From: JACPIA01 sp964655995
GTDB lineage: Bacteria > Patescibacteriota > Minisyncoccia > Phycocordibacterales > XYD1-FULL-46-19
Direction: 5' to 3'
Assembly: GCA_964655995.1 (NCBI GenBank)
Contig: CAZZPK010000001.1
Location: 1 to 64,000 of the forward strand
Length of the DNA: 64,000 nt
Under the pieces are notes generated by a model that made no database searches, was not told where the DNA came from, and saw only the letters and a program-made list of their open reading frames with translations. This document shows, one piece after another, positions 1 through 9,029 of the stretch (positions are counted from its first letter, which is position 1; every line of letters starts with the position of its first letter). A program made the position numbers and the translations under genes.

Positions 1-1972
1 CTAGCGCGGTATCACCATTACCAGTGCCGCCACCACCGCCTTTTGGACGCCGACTTATGCTGCTGGCGACGACTCGCGCAAGCACCGTTTTAATATTATC
101 GACACGCCCGGGCACGTGGACTTTACCGCCGAGGTGGAGCGCTCGCTCAAAGTGCTTGACGGCGGTGTGGTTGTTTTTGACGGCGTGGCCGGTGTGGAGC
201 CGCAGTCGGAGACGGTGTGGCGCCAGGCCGAGAAATACAAGGTGCCGCGCATTTGTTTTGTTAACAAAATGGATCGCATGGGCGCCTCATTTGACCACTG
301 CTACAAAACCATTTTAGAGCGCCTGACTAAAAATGCCGTGCGTGTCCAGCTCCCATGGGGCGAGGACAGCGCTCATGAGGGCGTGATCGACTTGCTAAGA
401 CTGAAGGCCTATCACTTTGAGGGTGATATGGGCAATAAAATTATCGAGTTGGAAATCCCGGCCGAGTACTCGGAACGGGCTAAAGCTTTACGTGCCGAGT
501 TGGTGGAGAAAATCGTCGAGCACGACGAAGTGGCGATGAACGCCTATCTCGAGGGCAAAGAGCCGGCCATTGACGAGCTTAAAGCCATTTTGCGCAAAGC
601 GGTGCTGGCCAACGAATTAGTGCCGGTGTTTTGCGGGACGGCGCTACGCAATAAAGGCGTGCAATTGGTCTTAGACGGCGTGGTGGATTATTTGCCGGCG
701 CCGACGGATATCCCTCCAGTTAAAGGTCATGATCCGGCTACCGACGAGGTGATCGAGCGCCTAGCCTCCGACGAGGCGCCGTTTGCCGCGCTTGCCTTCA
801 AGCTCCAAACAGATCCTTTTATCGGGCAATTAACTTATATTCGAGTATATTCGGGCACTTTGGAATCTGGCTCCTACGTGTACAATGCCACGCGAGGAGA
901 GAAGGAGCGCGTGGGCCGGGTGGTGCGTATGCATGCCAATCACCGCGAGGAAGTTAAAAAAGTTTATGCCGGAGAAATTGCCGCCATTGTCGGTCTTAAA
1001 AATACCAAAACGTCAGATACGCTTTGCGATGAGGCTAATCCGATTATTTTGGATAAAATCGAGTTCCCCGAGCCGGTGGTGTCGCTGCGCATCGAGCCTA
1101 AAACCAAAGCCGACCAGGAGAAAATGGGCATGGCCCTCAAAAAACTCTCTGATGAAGATCCGACTTTTAAAGTTAAAACCGATCAAGAGACCGGCGAGAC
1201 CATTATTGCCGGCATGGGCGAGCTCCACTTGGACATCATCGTCGATCGGATGAAGCGCGAATTTGGTGTCGAGGCTAATGTGGGCAAGCCGCAGGTGGCT
1301 TACAAAGAGACGATTACCGCCGCCGCCGAAGCGGAGGGTAAGTATATCAAGCAATCCGGCGGTAAAGGTCAGTATGGCCATGTGCGTATCCGCATCAAGC
1401 CGCTTGAGCCGATTGATCCGGAGGCCAAAATTGCTAAAAATATTACCCGCGAGGATCACTTTGAATTTATTAACTCCATTAAGGGTGGCGTGATCCCGCA
1501 GGAGTTTATTGCTCCGGTGGAAAAGGGTATCAAAGAGACGCTCGACCGCGGCATCTTGGCCGGCTTTGAGATGGTGGATGTCTCCTGCGAGCTTTACGAT
1601 GGCTCGTATCACGATGTGGACTCCTCGGAGCTCGCCTTTAAAATGGCGGGGTCAATGGCCTTCCAAGATGCGGCCAAGCGGGCCAAGCCGGTGCTCCTCG
1701 AGCCGATTATGAAGGTGGAGGTGGTGGTGCCGGAGAAGTTTATGGGTGATGTGACCGGACAATTAAGCTCCAAGCGCGGGCAAATCGAGGCGATGGAGGA
1801 CCGCACCAACCTCAAAGTGGTGCGCGCCAAGGTGCCATTGTCTGAAATGTTTGGCTACGTGACCACTCTCCGCTCCATGACCGAGGGCCGCGGCACCTTT
1901 ACTATGGAATTTTCCGAATACGCCATCATCCCGGCCAATGTGGCCCAGACAATTATCGAGGCTAGGAAGTAA
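1..1972 (+). CDS. fusA: Elongation factor G, 5' truncated by window edge
   Basis: GTPase that drives ribosomal translocation and, with RRF, ribosome recycling in the cytoplasm. The frame is open from base 5 and shows switch I RGITITSAATT at once, then DTPGHVDF (from base 101) and NKMD (near 263), followed by domains II to V up to the TAA at 1970-1972. The P-loop and N-terminus lie upstream of the window. A GTG at 116 is the Val of HVDF, not a real start. In-frame codon 2-4 reads TAG where EF-G normally has Glu (ERGITI). Because it sits on the window edge I treat it as a probable end artefact. An intrinsic terminator follows directly. Order fusA-small gene-tuf-rpsJ is the usual translation cluster order with one small insertion. 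Family assignment is certain. Confidence 0.97.
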
Positions 1973-1996
1973 AATGGCTCAACAGAGCCATTTTTT
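1971..1996 (+). terminator. Intrinsic terminator after fusA
   Basis: Ten-base arms 1971-1980 and 1985-1994 (core ATGGCTC/GAGCCAT) enclose an AACA loop and run into TTTTTT. The left arm includes the last two bases of the fusA stop codon. Confidence 0.85.
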
Positions 1997-2095
1997 GATG
2001 ATTTTGACCCCGTAAAGTGAGCACACCACGGGGCGCGGCTTGACAATATTTGCAGACCTGCGTATCGCCCCGGGGTCTTTTTCTTTTGCTAAAAA

Positions 2096-2104
2096 TGCTA
2101 CAAT
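2096..2104 (+). promoter_or_regulatory. Extended -10 box for the small Cys-rich gene
   Basis: TGCTACAAT ends 7 nt before the ATG at 2112, so a transcript starting at the normal distance would be leaderless. No convincing -35 lies at 16-18 bp. A TTGACA at 2040 is too far away. Confidence 0.5.
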
Positions 2105-2111
2105 TTAAGTA

Positions 2112-2330
2112 ATGTCTAATGGTAAACAAATTGGCGGGTTGGTGCTTTTGTTTATTATCTTGGTGGCGGGAGCGGTGGCTTGGTGGCTTGAGACCAGGCC
2201 GGTGGCTTGGGCCCCGGGGCCCAAGGAGCCAACTTTTTGCACCATGGATGCCAAGCTCTGCCCTGATGGCTCGGCCGTTGGGCGTGTTGGCCCCAACTGT
2301 GAGTTTGCCGCCTGTCCGGGAGAGTATTGA
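2112..2330 (+). CDS. Small membrane-anchored Cys-rich protein
   Basis: 72 aa. An N-terminal hydrophobic segment (about residues 8-26) acts as signal or anchor, followed by a short exported tail containing C-MDAKLCPDGS-VGRVGPNCEF-AC. This four-Cys motif with CPDGS and PNCEF is a recurring short domain in bacterial secreted proteins and slightly resembles Kazal-type inhibitor segments. No catalytic role can be assigned. The start is chosen because the ATG follows a -10 box by 7 nt and no Shine-Dalgarno is present. Its stop (TGA, 2328-2330) overlaps the tuf -35 box, so it sits tightly between fusA and tuf. The ORF is convincing because of the TM segment and motif; function unknown. Confidence 0.7.
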   Translation: MSNGKQIGGLVLLFIILVAGAVAWWLETRPVAWAPGPKEPTFCTMDAKLCPDGSAVGRVGPNCEFAACPGEY

Positions 2331-2356
2331 CTTAGCTAAGCCATTTGCGATATGAT
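2327..2356 (+). promoter_or_regulatory. tuf promoter
   Basis: TTGACT (2327-2332), 18-bp spacer, TATGAT (2351-2356). The predicted start near 2362 coincides with the left arm of a hairpin. Confidence 0.7.
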
Positions 2357-2361
2357 AGGTC

Positions 2362-2384
2362 CACGCTTAATCTGCGTGCTTTTT
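2362..2384 (+). promoter_or_regulatory. 5'-terminal hairpin with U-run in tuf leader
   Basis: CACGC (2362-2366) pairs with GCGTG (2374-2378), loop TTAATCT, followed by CTTTTTG. It lies at the predicted +1. It could be an early attenuator or a 5' stabilising stem; the same layout precedes rpsS and rpsN. Confidence 0.5.
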
Positions 2385-2390
2385 GTTTAT

Positions 2391-2407
2391 CCTGAGCTTG
2401 TCGAAGG
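2391..2407 (+). repeat. Dispersed CCTGAGCTTGTCGAAGG repeat in tuf leader
   Basis: This 17-mer (reverse complement CCTTCGACAAGCTCAGG) is known to me as a widespread intergenic repeat in many bacterial genomes. Only one copy is seen here, inside the tuf 5' UTR. Confidence 0.5.
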
Positions 2408-2445
2408 AAGTTTATTATTAAATTATAAGTTAAAAAAATATAAAT

Positions 2446-3648
<1,203 letters not shown>

Positions 3649-3670
3649 TCATTAACTAAATCTGACTCAT

Positions 3671-4036
3671 ATGGCCACTGCCGCCAAAACCAAAAAAGCG
3701 AGCAAAAGCGCTCCCGCCAAAGACAAAGAGACGGCCAAGCTCCGCATCCGCGTCTCGGCCTATGAGAACAAGATTTTAGACGCGAGCGTCAAACAGATTA
3801 CCGATACCGCTAATCGTTATGATGCTGTTATCGAGGGTCCGATCCCGCTCCCGACGGAAATCAAAAAGTACACTGTCAATCGCTCGAGCTTTATCGACAA
3901 AAACTCGCGCGAGCAGTTTGAGATGCGGGTGCATAAGCGCCTAATCGACATTTTGAATCCCTCGCCCAAAATCATCGAGAGTCTGACTAATTTAAGCTTA
4001 CCTTCCGGTGTTAATATTGACGTCAAAATGTTATGA
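3671..4036 (+). CDS. rpsJ: 30S ribosomal protein S10
   Basis: 121 aa against about 103 in model bacteria. The S10 core begins near residue 22 (KLRIRVSAYENKILDASVKQI) and includes IPLPTEIKKYTVNRSSFIDKNSREQFEMRVHKRLIDI. The first about 20 residues are a Lys/Ala/Thr-rich extension, probably flexible and RNA-contacting. S10 is a 30S head protein and, as NusE, an antitermination factor. The stop overlaps the rplC ATG (ATGA at 4033-4036), so the two are translationally coupled. Confidence 0.97.
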   Translation: MATAAKTKKASKSAPAKDKETAKLRIRVSAYENKILDASVKQITDTANRYDAVIEGPIPLPTEIKKYTVNRSSFIDKNSREQFEMRVHKRLIDILNPSPKIIESLTNLSLPSGVNIDVKML

Positions 4037-4452
4037 AAACTCTGTTAGCGACCAAACAATACATGACCCAAGTCTTTGACGAGTCGGGCAAGGTCTGGCC
4101 GGTGACCGTGGTTTTGGCGGCGGCCGAAGGTACTTTTGACCAAGGCGCCATCGTCGCGGTTAGTGGCGTGTCTAAGGGCAAGGGCTTTCAGGGCGTGGTT
4201 AAGCGCCACGGCTTTTCCGGTGGGCCGCGCTCGCACGGCCAAAAGCACTCCGAGCGCGAGCCGGGCTCTATTGGTGCCACCGGTCCGCAACGGGTATTTA
4301 AGGGAGTCCGTATGGGCGGCCGCATGGGCGGCACGCGAGTAACGGTCAAAAAGCTCAAAATCGTCAAGGTTGATAAAGACAACAATTTGCTGTACATTTC
4401 CGGTGCGATCCCGGGACGTAAGGGCACCAAGCTCGAGATCAAAGGAGTCTAA
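4033..4452 (+). CDS. rplC: 50S ribosomal protein L3, internally shortened
   Basis: 139 aa, against about 205-210 in most bacteria. The N-terminal beta-barrel start (TKQYMTQVFDESGKVWPVTVV) and the C-terminal part (VSGVSKGKGFQGVVKRHGF, GSIGATGPQRVFKGVRMGGRMG, ISGAIPGRKGTKLEIKGV) are intact, including the loop that reaches the peptidyl-transferase centre. About 60 residues normally between residues 30 and 90 are missing. There is no frameshift or stop in the joined sequence, so this looks like a real compact protein. Early 50S assembly protein. Coupled to rpsJ by a 4-nt overlap; rplD follows after 5 nt. Confidence 0.95.
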   Translation: MKTLLATKQYMTQVFDESGKVWPVTVVLAAAEGTFDQGAIVAVSGVSKGKGFQGVVKRHGFSGGPRSHGQKHSEREPGSIGATGPQRVFKGVRMGGRMGGTRVTVKKLKIVKVDKDNNLLYISGAIPGRKGTKLEIKGV

Positions 4453-4457
4453 AAATT

Positions 4458-5153
4458 ATGGAAGCGCCAATCTACAATCAAAGCGGCAAAACCGCCGGCA
4501 CCATCGAGTTGCCTCGTGGTGTCTTTGGTGTGGCGTGGAATGGCGATTTGGTCCATCAGGTCATAACGGCCATGGCGGCCAATACCCGGCGTGTTACCGC
4601 CGACACCAAGGGGCGGGGCGAGGTTCGCGGCGGCGGCAAAAAGCCGTGGCGCCAAAAGGGCACCGGCCGGGCGCGCCACGGCTCGATCCGCTCGCCGCTG
4701 TGGGTGGGCGGCGGCGTGACTCACGGTCCAACCAAAGATAAAAATTACGCCCAAAAGATCAATAAAAAGATGAAGGCCAAGGCACTGGCTGTGCTCCTCT
4801 CGGCCAAATTGGCCGATCAGGAGGTGTTGTTGCTTGATAATGCTCCGGCTACGCCCAAAACCAAAGAGGCGATCGCTTTCCTCAAGCAGTTTTCGGGCGG
4901 AGCCAAGTTGCCGCGCTTGCTCTATCTCAAAGGTCATCGGGCTTTAATTGTTGTGCCGGATGAGGCTAAAGAGCTGCGCCGCGGCTTCCGCAATATTGCC
5001 ACGGTGCGGGTGGAGGATGTGGCCTCGCTTAATCCGGCCGAGGTTGCCAAATACCAATACGTCATTATCGCCGAGCCCAAAGCCACTTTGCCGGTGTTGG
5101 AAAAACGTACTAAAGTGAGCAATAAATCCCTCGACAAAGCTCAGGGTAAATAA
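4458..5153 (+). CDS. rplD: 50S ribosomal protein L4
   Basis: 231 aa. Typical L4 extended loop KGRGEVRGGGKKPWRQKGTGRARHGS (about residues 51-76), which lines the exit tunnel, then a globular C-terminal domain ending KRTKVSNKSLDKAQGK. In model bacteria L4 also represses the S10 operon, but no leader structure for this is visible here. AAAGGAG ends 11 nt before the ATG, one of few SD-like matches among the r-protein genes and possibly fortuitous, since it encodes the L3 C-terminus. Confidence 0.97.
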   Translation: MEAPIYNQSGKTAGTIELPRGVFGVAWNGDLVHQVITAMAANTRRVTADTKGRGEVRGGGKKPWRQKGTGRARHGSIRSPLWVGGGVTHGPTKDKNYAQKINKKMKAKALAVLLSAKLADQEVLLLDNAPATPKTKEAIAFLKQFSGGAKLPRLLYLKGHRALIVVPDEAKELRRGFRNIATVRVEDVASLNPAEVAKYQYVIIAEPKATLPVLEKRTKVSNKSLDKAQGK

Positions 5154-5156
5154 TTT

Positions 5157-5465
5157 ATGTCGCGCATCGCCAATTTAAACAGCCGCTATCGGGAGGTCAT
5201 TATCCGGCCGCAAGTGACGGAGAAGGCTAATTTGCTGGTGTCCAACCAGGCGCCGGTTTATACCTTTTTAGTCCGGACGCGCGCCACCAAGGCCGAGGTC
5301 GCGGCGGCGATCAAGCGCCAATACAAAGTGACGCCGATTAAAGTGGCGATGATTACCAAGCGGCGCAAAAAGGTGTCGGCGCGCGGTCGTCAGACCGGCT
5401 TTACCCCGATTGGCAAAAAGGCCCTCGTTTATTTAAAAGCCGGCGAGAGCATCACCCTTGCTTAA
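5157..5465 (+). CDS. rplW: 50S ribosomal protein L23
   Basis: 102 aa. L23 family: VIIRPQVTEKANLLVSNQAPVYTFLVRTRATKAEVAAAIKRQYKV, then a basic loop KRRKKVSARGRQTGF and VYLKAGESI. It sits at the tunnel exit and docks trigger factor and SRP. The junction to rplD is TAA-TTT-ATG with no Shine-Dalgarno. Usual L4-L23-L2 order. Confidence 0.96.
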   Translation: MSRIANLNSRYREVIIRPQVTEKANLLVSNQAPVYTFLVRTRATKAEVAAAIKRQYKVTPIKVAMITKRRKKVSARGRQTGFTPIGKKALVYLKAGESITLA

Positions 5466-5469
5466 TTTT

Positions 5470-6309
5470 ATGAAAAAATATCACCCTGTTACACCAAGCC
5501 GACGCGGGATGACAACTGTAAATTACCGTGGCTTATTAACCAACTCCAAACCGGCCAAGTCGCTGACCTCGGGCTTTAAGCGGAGCGTGGGCCGCAATAA
5601 TGCCGGCCGCATCACCGTGCGCCATAAGGGCGGGGGACACAAGCGCCTTTACCGCGAGCTCGACTTTAAATACGACAAGCGCAATATCCCGGCCACCATT
5701 ACCACCCTGGAGTATGATCCAAACCGCTCGGCTTTTATTGCTTTGGTGGCTTATGCCGATGGCGAAAAGCGCTATGTCATTATGCCGGACGGCCTTAAAG
5801 TAGGCGACCGCTTTATTGTCTCGGAGCAGGCGCCGGTAACGCCGGGCAATCGCTTGCCGCTGGCTAAAATCCCGGTGGGCACTTTTATTTACAATCTGGA
5901 GGTTAAGCCACATGGTGGCGCCAAGCTGGTGCGCTCGGCCGGCGTCTTTGCCGAGGTGTTGGCCAATGATGCCGGTTACACGGCGGTTAAATTGCCCTCT
6001 ACCGAGGTGCGCCAAATCAAAGAGACAGCTTGGGCCTCGATTGGCGCCGTGGCTAACAGTGAGCATAAATTAGAGAACTCGGGTAAGGCCGGCCGCTCAC
6101 GCTGGCTCGGTATCCGCCCAACAGTGCGCGGTAGCGCGATGAATCCGGTAGATCACCCCTATGGTGGTGGTGAGGGTCGCCAGCCGCGCGGTACTCGCCG
6201 GCCGAAGACCGCTTGGGGTAAGGTGACCGGTGGCCGCAAAACCCGCCGCGCCAAAAAATACTCCAACAAGTTTATCGTCTCCCGTCGCAAAAAAGCGAAG
6301 CGAAACTAA
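5470..6309 (+). CDS. rplB: 50S ribosomal protein L2
   Basis: 279 aa, normal length. Contains GRNNAGRITVRHKGGGHKR, VRSAGVFAEVL and the peptidyl-transferase-region motif NPVDHPYGGGEG. Start at ATG 5470 (MKKYHPVTP) because the preceding junction is TAA-TTTT-ATG; a TTG at 5458 would overlap rplW. Last gene of its transcript: the stop codon runs into a strong terminator, an unusual break between rplB and rpsS. Confidence 0.97.
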   Translation: MKKYHPVTPSRRGMTTVNYRGLLTNSKPAKSLTSGFKRSVGRNNAGRITVRHKGGGHKRLYRELDFKYDKRNIPATITTLEYDPNRSAFIALVAYADGEKRYVIMPDGLKVGDRFIVSEQAPVTPGNRLPLAKIPVGTFIYNLEVKPHGGAKLVRSAGVFAEVLANDAGYTAVKLPSTEVRQIKETAWASIGAVANSEHKLENSGKAGRSRWLGIRPTVRGSAMNPVDHPYGGGEGRQPRGTRRPKTAWGKVTGGRKTRRAKKYSNKFIVSRRKKAKRN

Positions 6310-6346
6310 TCAAAAACCCCAGCTCGACGCCGGGGTTTTTGATTAT
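6308..6346 (+). terminator. Strong intrinsic terminator between rplB and rpsS
   Basis: A 13-bp stem AATCAAAAACCCC (6308-6320) / GGGGTTTTTGATT (6332-6344) with an 11-nt loop. A and T tracts on either side let it work in both directions. It starts inside the rplB stop codon. Confidence 0.9.
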
Positions 6347-6375
6347 TTGACATCTCGGGCTTATTTGTATAGGAT
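6347..6375 (+). promoter_or_regulatory. rpsS promoter
   Basis: TTGACA (6347-6352), 17-bp spacer, TAGGAT (6370-6375). The same -35/-10 pair (TTGACA/TAGGAT) precedes rpsN. Predicted +1 near 6382. Confidence 0.75.
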
Positions 6376-6382
6376 AAAGCAC

Positions 6383-6406
6383 ACGAGTCGAGCGATTCGT
6401 TTTTTA
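6383..6406 (+). promoter_or_regulatory. 5'-terminal hairpin with U-run before rpsS
   Basis: ACGAGTC (6383-6389) pairs with GATTCGT (6394-6400, one G-U pair), loop GAGC, then TTTTTT. It begins at the predicted +1 and ends 5 nt before the ATG at 6412. Attenuator-like; function inferred. Confidence 0.5.
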
Positions 6407-6411
6407 TTTGT

Positions 6412-6768
6412 ATGGCCCGATCCCTAGCTAAAGGTCCCTACGTGGACGCCAAGTTGATCAAAAAGATCACCGGGAAAAAGCCCCAAGACACGGGGATTAT
6501 TAAGACGTGGGCTCGTCGGAGCCAAATCGCGCCTGAGATGGTCGGTTTTACCTTTGGCGTCCATAACGGCAAAAATCATGTCGAGGTCTTTGTGACCGAG
6601 GAGATGGTCGGCCACCGCTTGGGCGAGTTCTCACCAACCCGCAAGTTCACTAAACACGGCGGTAAGATGCAAAAGGAGCTGGAGCAAAAGAAAAAGGAGG
6701 CCGAGATTGCCGCCGCTAAAGCCGCTTCAGCGGCTCCCGCCGCGGGAGCCGCCGGAGCTAAAAAATAA
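6412..6768 (+). CDS. rpsS: 30S ribosomal protein S19
   Basis: 118 aa against about 92 usual. The core MARSLAKGPYVDAKL, KTWARRSQIAPEMVGFTFGVHNGK, VTEEMVGHRLGEFSPTRKF is canonical (30S head, contacts S13). A C-terminal tail from about residue 88 is a charged helix (KELEQKKKEAE) followed by an Ala-rich stretch ending GAAGAKK. First gene of the second r-protein transcript, with its own promoter and a leader of about 30 nt. Confidence 0.97.
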   Translation: MARSLAKGPYVDAKLIKKITGKKPQDTGIIKTWARRSQIAPEMVGFTFGVHNGKNHVEVFVTEEMVGHRLGEFSPTRKFTKHGGKMQKELEQKKKEAEIAAAKAASAAPAAGAAGAKK

Positions 6769-6771
6769 TTT

Positions 6772-7110
6772 ATGAAGGCCAAACTTTCCAATTATCGTCA
6801 GGCTCCGCGCAAAGTTCGCTTGCTAGCCGACTTAGTGCGGGGCAAAAGCGTCTCCCAAGCGCTAACCACTTTGGCCTTCGCCACCAAGCGCGCTTCGACG
6901 CCTCTGGCCAAATTGATTGCCTCGGCGGCGGCCAATGCCAAAGCCAAAAGCGGCTTGAGCGCCGAGCAGTTGGAGATCAAAAAGATCACCGTTAACAAGG
7001 GCCGGGTGCTTAAGCGTTTTATGCCTCGGGCCCAAGGCTCGGCGTTTCCGATTCACAAGCACTCGAGCCACGTCGAGGTCGAGTTAGCCCCTAAAACCAA
7101 TCAATCCTAA
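6772..7110 (+). CDS. rplV: 50S ribosomal protein L22
   Basis: 112 aa. L22 pattern LSNYRQAPRKVRLLADLVRGKSVSQALTTLAF and the C-terminal hairpin VNKGRVLKRFMPRAQGSAFPIHKHSSHVEVEL that reaches the exit tunnel. The junction to rpsS is TAA-TTT-ATG. Confidence 0.96.
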   Translation: MKAKLSNYRQAPRKVRLLADLVRGKSVSQALTTLAFATKRASTPLAKLIASAAANAKAKSGLSAEQLEIKKITVNKGRVLKRFMPRAQGSAFPIHKHSSHVEVELAPKTNQS

Positions 7111-7114
7111 TTTT

Positions 7115-7774
7115 ATGACTCACAGCGTTCATCCCTACTCACATCGGCTCGGCATTATCCGCGACTGGCGCTCGCGCTGGTTTGGTAAGCGCGGCCAGTA
7201 TCAGCAATTTTTAAAAACGGATATTTTACTCCGGGAGTATTTGACCAAGCGCCTCCGCGGCTTTTTTGTTGACTCGGTGGAGATGGAGCGGAGCGTCAAT
7301 GCTTATCGCATTATTATCCGCACGGCGCGTCCGGGTATGATCATCGGCCGCAACGGCGAGGGCGCTACCAAGCTTAAAAACGACATTACCAAAGAGCTCA
7401 AGCGTATCGGCGCCGAGTTGCCCAAGGAGCTCAAAATCGATATCGAGGAGGTCAAAAATCCGGACACCCGCGCCGCGATTGTGGCCGCCATGGTCGCCGA
7501 GGGTTTGGAGAAACGCTTACCGTTCCGCCGTGTGCTTAAGCAGACGGTAGAGAAGGTGATGGGCCAGCGCGAGGTTAAAGGAGTTAAAATCGCGCTCTCC
7601 GGCCGCTTGGGCGGCGCCGACATGTCGCGGGCCGAGAGCTTAAAGCAGGGCCAGATCCCGCTTCAGACGCTCCGGGCCGATATCGACTTTGCCCGCGAGC
7701 AGGCCTATCTCTCTTACGGCGTGATCGGTATTAAGGTTTGGATTTACCGCGGCGAGATTTTTGGCGAGAAATAA
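7115..7774 (+). CDS. rpsC: 30S ribosomal protein S3
   Basis: 219 aa. N-terminal HPYSHRLGIIRDWRSRWF, KH domain with the GMIIGRNGEGATKL loop (about residues 75-88), and C-terminal domain VKGVKIALSGRLGGADMSRAE...YGVIGIKVWIYRGEI. mRNA entry-site protein. The junction to rplV is TAA-TTTT-ATG. Confidence 0.97.
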   Translation: MTHSVHPYSHRLGIIRDWRSRWFGKRGQYQQFLKTDILLREYLTKRLRGFFVDSVEMERSVNAYRIIIRTARPGMIIGRNGEGATKLKNDITKELKRIGAELPKELKIDIEEVKNPDTRAAIVAAMVAEGLEKRLPFRRVLKQTVEKVMGQREVKGVKIALSGRLGGADMSRAESLKQGQIPLQTLRADIDFAREQAYLSYGVIGIKVWIYRGEIFGEK

Positions 7775-7783
7775 TCTAATTTT

Positions 7784-8209
7784 ATGGTTCTTATTCCTAA
7801 AAAAGTAAAACATCGCAAATGGCAAACCGGCCGAGTTAATCCGAGCAAGGTCCGCTTTGAGACGCGCGGCACTACGCTCAGCTTTGGCTCTTTTGGGCTT
7901 AAGGCCGAGACGAGCGGCCGGGTCAACAGCAATCAAATCGAGGCCGCCCGCAAGACGATTGCCCGCCAAATGCACAAGTCCGGCAAATTATGGATACGCA
8001 TTTTCCCTGACCGGCCTTATACCGCCAAGGGCGCCGAGACGCCGATGGGTAAGGGTAAAGGTGATCCTCAAGGTTATGAGTTTGAGGTTTTGCCCGGACG
8101 CCTCATTTTTGAGGTTGACGGTTTGGCCCCGGCCGTGGCGCGCGAGGCCCTGCGCAAGGCCGGCGCCAAATTGCCGATCAAAAGCCGGGTTGTCAGCCGG
8201 GTAATTTAA
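7784..8209 (+). CDS. rplP: 50S ribosomal protein L16
   Basis: 141 aa. MVLIPKKVKHRKWQTGR, SFGSFGLKAETSGRVNSNQIEAARKTIARQM, RIFPDRPYTAKGAETPMGKGKG and the C-terminal half are all typical. Binds near the A-site tRNA elbow. 9 nt after rpsC. Confidence 0.97.
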   Translation: MVLIPKKVKHRKWQTGRVNPSKVRFETRGTTLSFGSFGLKAETSGRVNSNQIEAARKTIARQMHKSGKLWIRIFPDRPYTAKGAETPMGKGKGDPQGYEFEVLPGRLIFEVDGLAPAVAREALRKAGAKLPIKSRVVSRVI

Positions 8210-8215
8210 ATTTTT

Positions 8216-8401
8216 ATGCCCAAAGCCAAAACGACCACCACCTCCAAAACCGATCTCTTAAAGCAGCTGGCCGAAAAGCGCGAGGCTTTAAGGCTATTCC
8301 GTTTTGGCAGCACTGGTGCTAAGATCACTGATGTTAAAACCGGCCGGGGTCTGCGCCGCGAGATTGCCCGGATCCTGACCCGCTTAAAACAATATGAGTA
8401 A
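8216..8401 (+). CDS. rpmC: 50S ribosomal protein L29
   Basis: 61 aa. Short helical hairpin protein with LLKQLAEKREALRLFRFGSTGAKITDVKTGRGLRREIARILT, matching the L29 pattern (LREELFNLRF...L...IRRDIARIKT). Position between rplP and rpsQ confirms. Its last 8 nt overlap rpsQ. Confidence 0.93.
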   Translation: MPKAKTTTTSKTDLLKQLAEKREALRLFRFGSTGAKITDVKTGRGLRREIARILTRLKQYE

Positions 8402-8648
8402 CACTACCCCCAAAACCGGCAAAGAGCTCCAAGGCGTCGTGGTGTCCAACAAAATGGACAAAACTGTGGTGGTGCGCGTGGACCGCTTTTTTAAAGCGCC
8501 CAAATATGGCAAATATTTAACGCGCAGTAAGCGGATCAAAGCTCATGACCCCGAGAATCGCTGTCAGGAGGGCGACAAGGTGACCATCCGCGAGACCAAG
8601 CCGTGGTCTAAGGACAAGACCTTTGCCGTAGTTTACGATGCTAAATAA
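8394..8648 (+). CDS. rpsQ: 30S ribosomal protein S17
   Basis: 84 aa. OB-fold S17: GVVVSNKMDKTVVVRVDRFFKAPKYGKYLTRSKRIKAHDPENRCQEGDKVTIRETKPWSKDKTFAVV. Early 16S-binding protein. Starts inside the end of rpmC, giving coupling. Confidence 0.97.
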   Translation: MSNTTPKTGKELQGVVVSNKMDKTVVVRVDRFFKAPKYGKYLTRSKRIKAHDPENRCQEGDKVTIRETKPWSKDKTFAVVYDAK

Positions 8649-8653
8649 CCATT

Positions 8654-9025
8654 ATGATTCAACCGCGCTCTATCGTTAAAATTGCCGACAATACCGGCGC
8701 CAAAATCGGTCGGATCTTTAAGATCCCCGGCGGTTCTAAAAAACGCTACGCCCAAATTGGCGAGGTGGTGATTTTGTCGGTGCAGATTGCCGAGCCCCGC
8801 AAAGCGGTTAAAAAGAAGGAGGTGCTCCAAGCAGTGGTGGTGCGCCAAAAGACACCCTATCGCCGAGCCGACGGCTCTTACCTCCGCTTTGACGAGAATG
8901 CGGTGGTGGTGCTCGAGAAGGATAAGCAGGAGCCTAAAGGGGGGCGCATCTTTGGCCCGATCCCAAGGGAGCTTGCCGAGCGCGGTTATCAAAAAATCGT
9001 TTCTTTGGCCCCCGAGGTCGTCTAA
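8654..9025 (+). CDS. rplN: 50S ribosomal protein L14
   Basis: 123 aa, usual length. MIQPRSIVKIADNTGAKIGRIFKI, VVVRQKTPYRRADGSYLRFDENAVVVL, GGRIFGPIPRELAERGYQKIVSLAPEVV. Sits at the 30S/50S interface. Confidence 0.97.
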   Translation: MIQPRSIVKIADNTGAKIGRIFKIPGGSKKRYAQIGEVVILSVQIAEPRKAVKKKEVLQAVVVRQKTPYRRADGSYLRFDENAVVVLEKDKQEPKGGRIFGPIPRELAERGYQKIVSLAPEVV

Positions 9026-9029
9026 ATAT

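Noticed and set aside
1013..1612. 199-codon minus-strand frame inside fusA
   Set aside because: Shadow of fusA; composition follows the sense codons and no promoter or motif is present.
2040..2068. TTGACA at 2040 as -35 of a promoter
   Set aside because: The box at the right distance is TATCGC (2063-2068), a poor -10; the extended -10 at 2096 fits the gene better.
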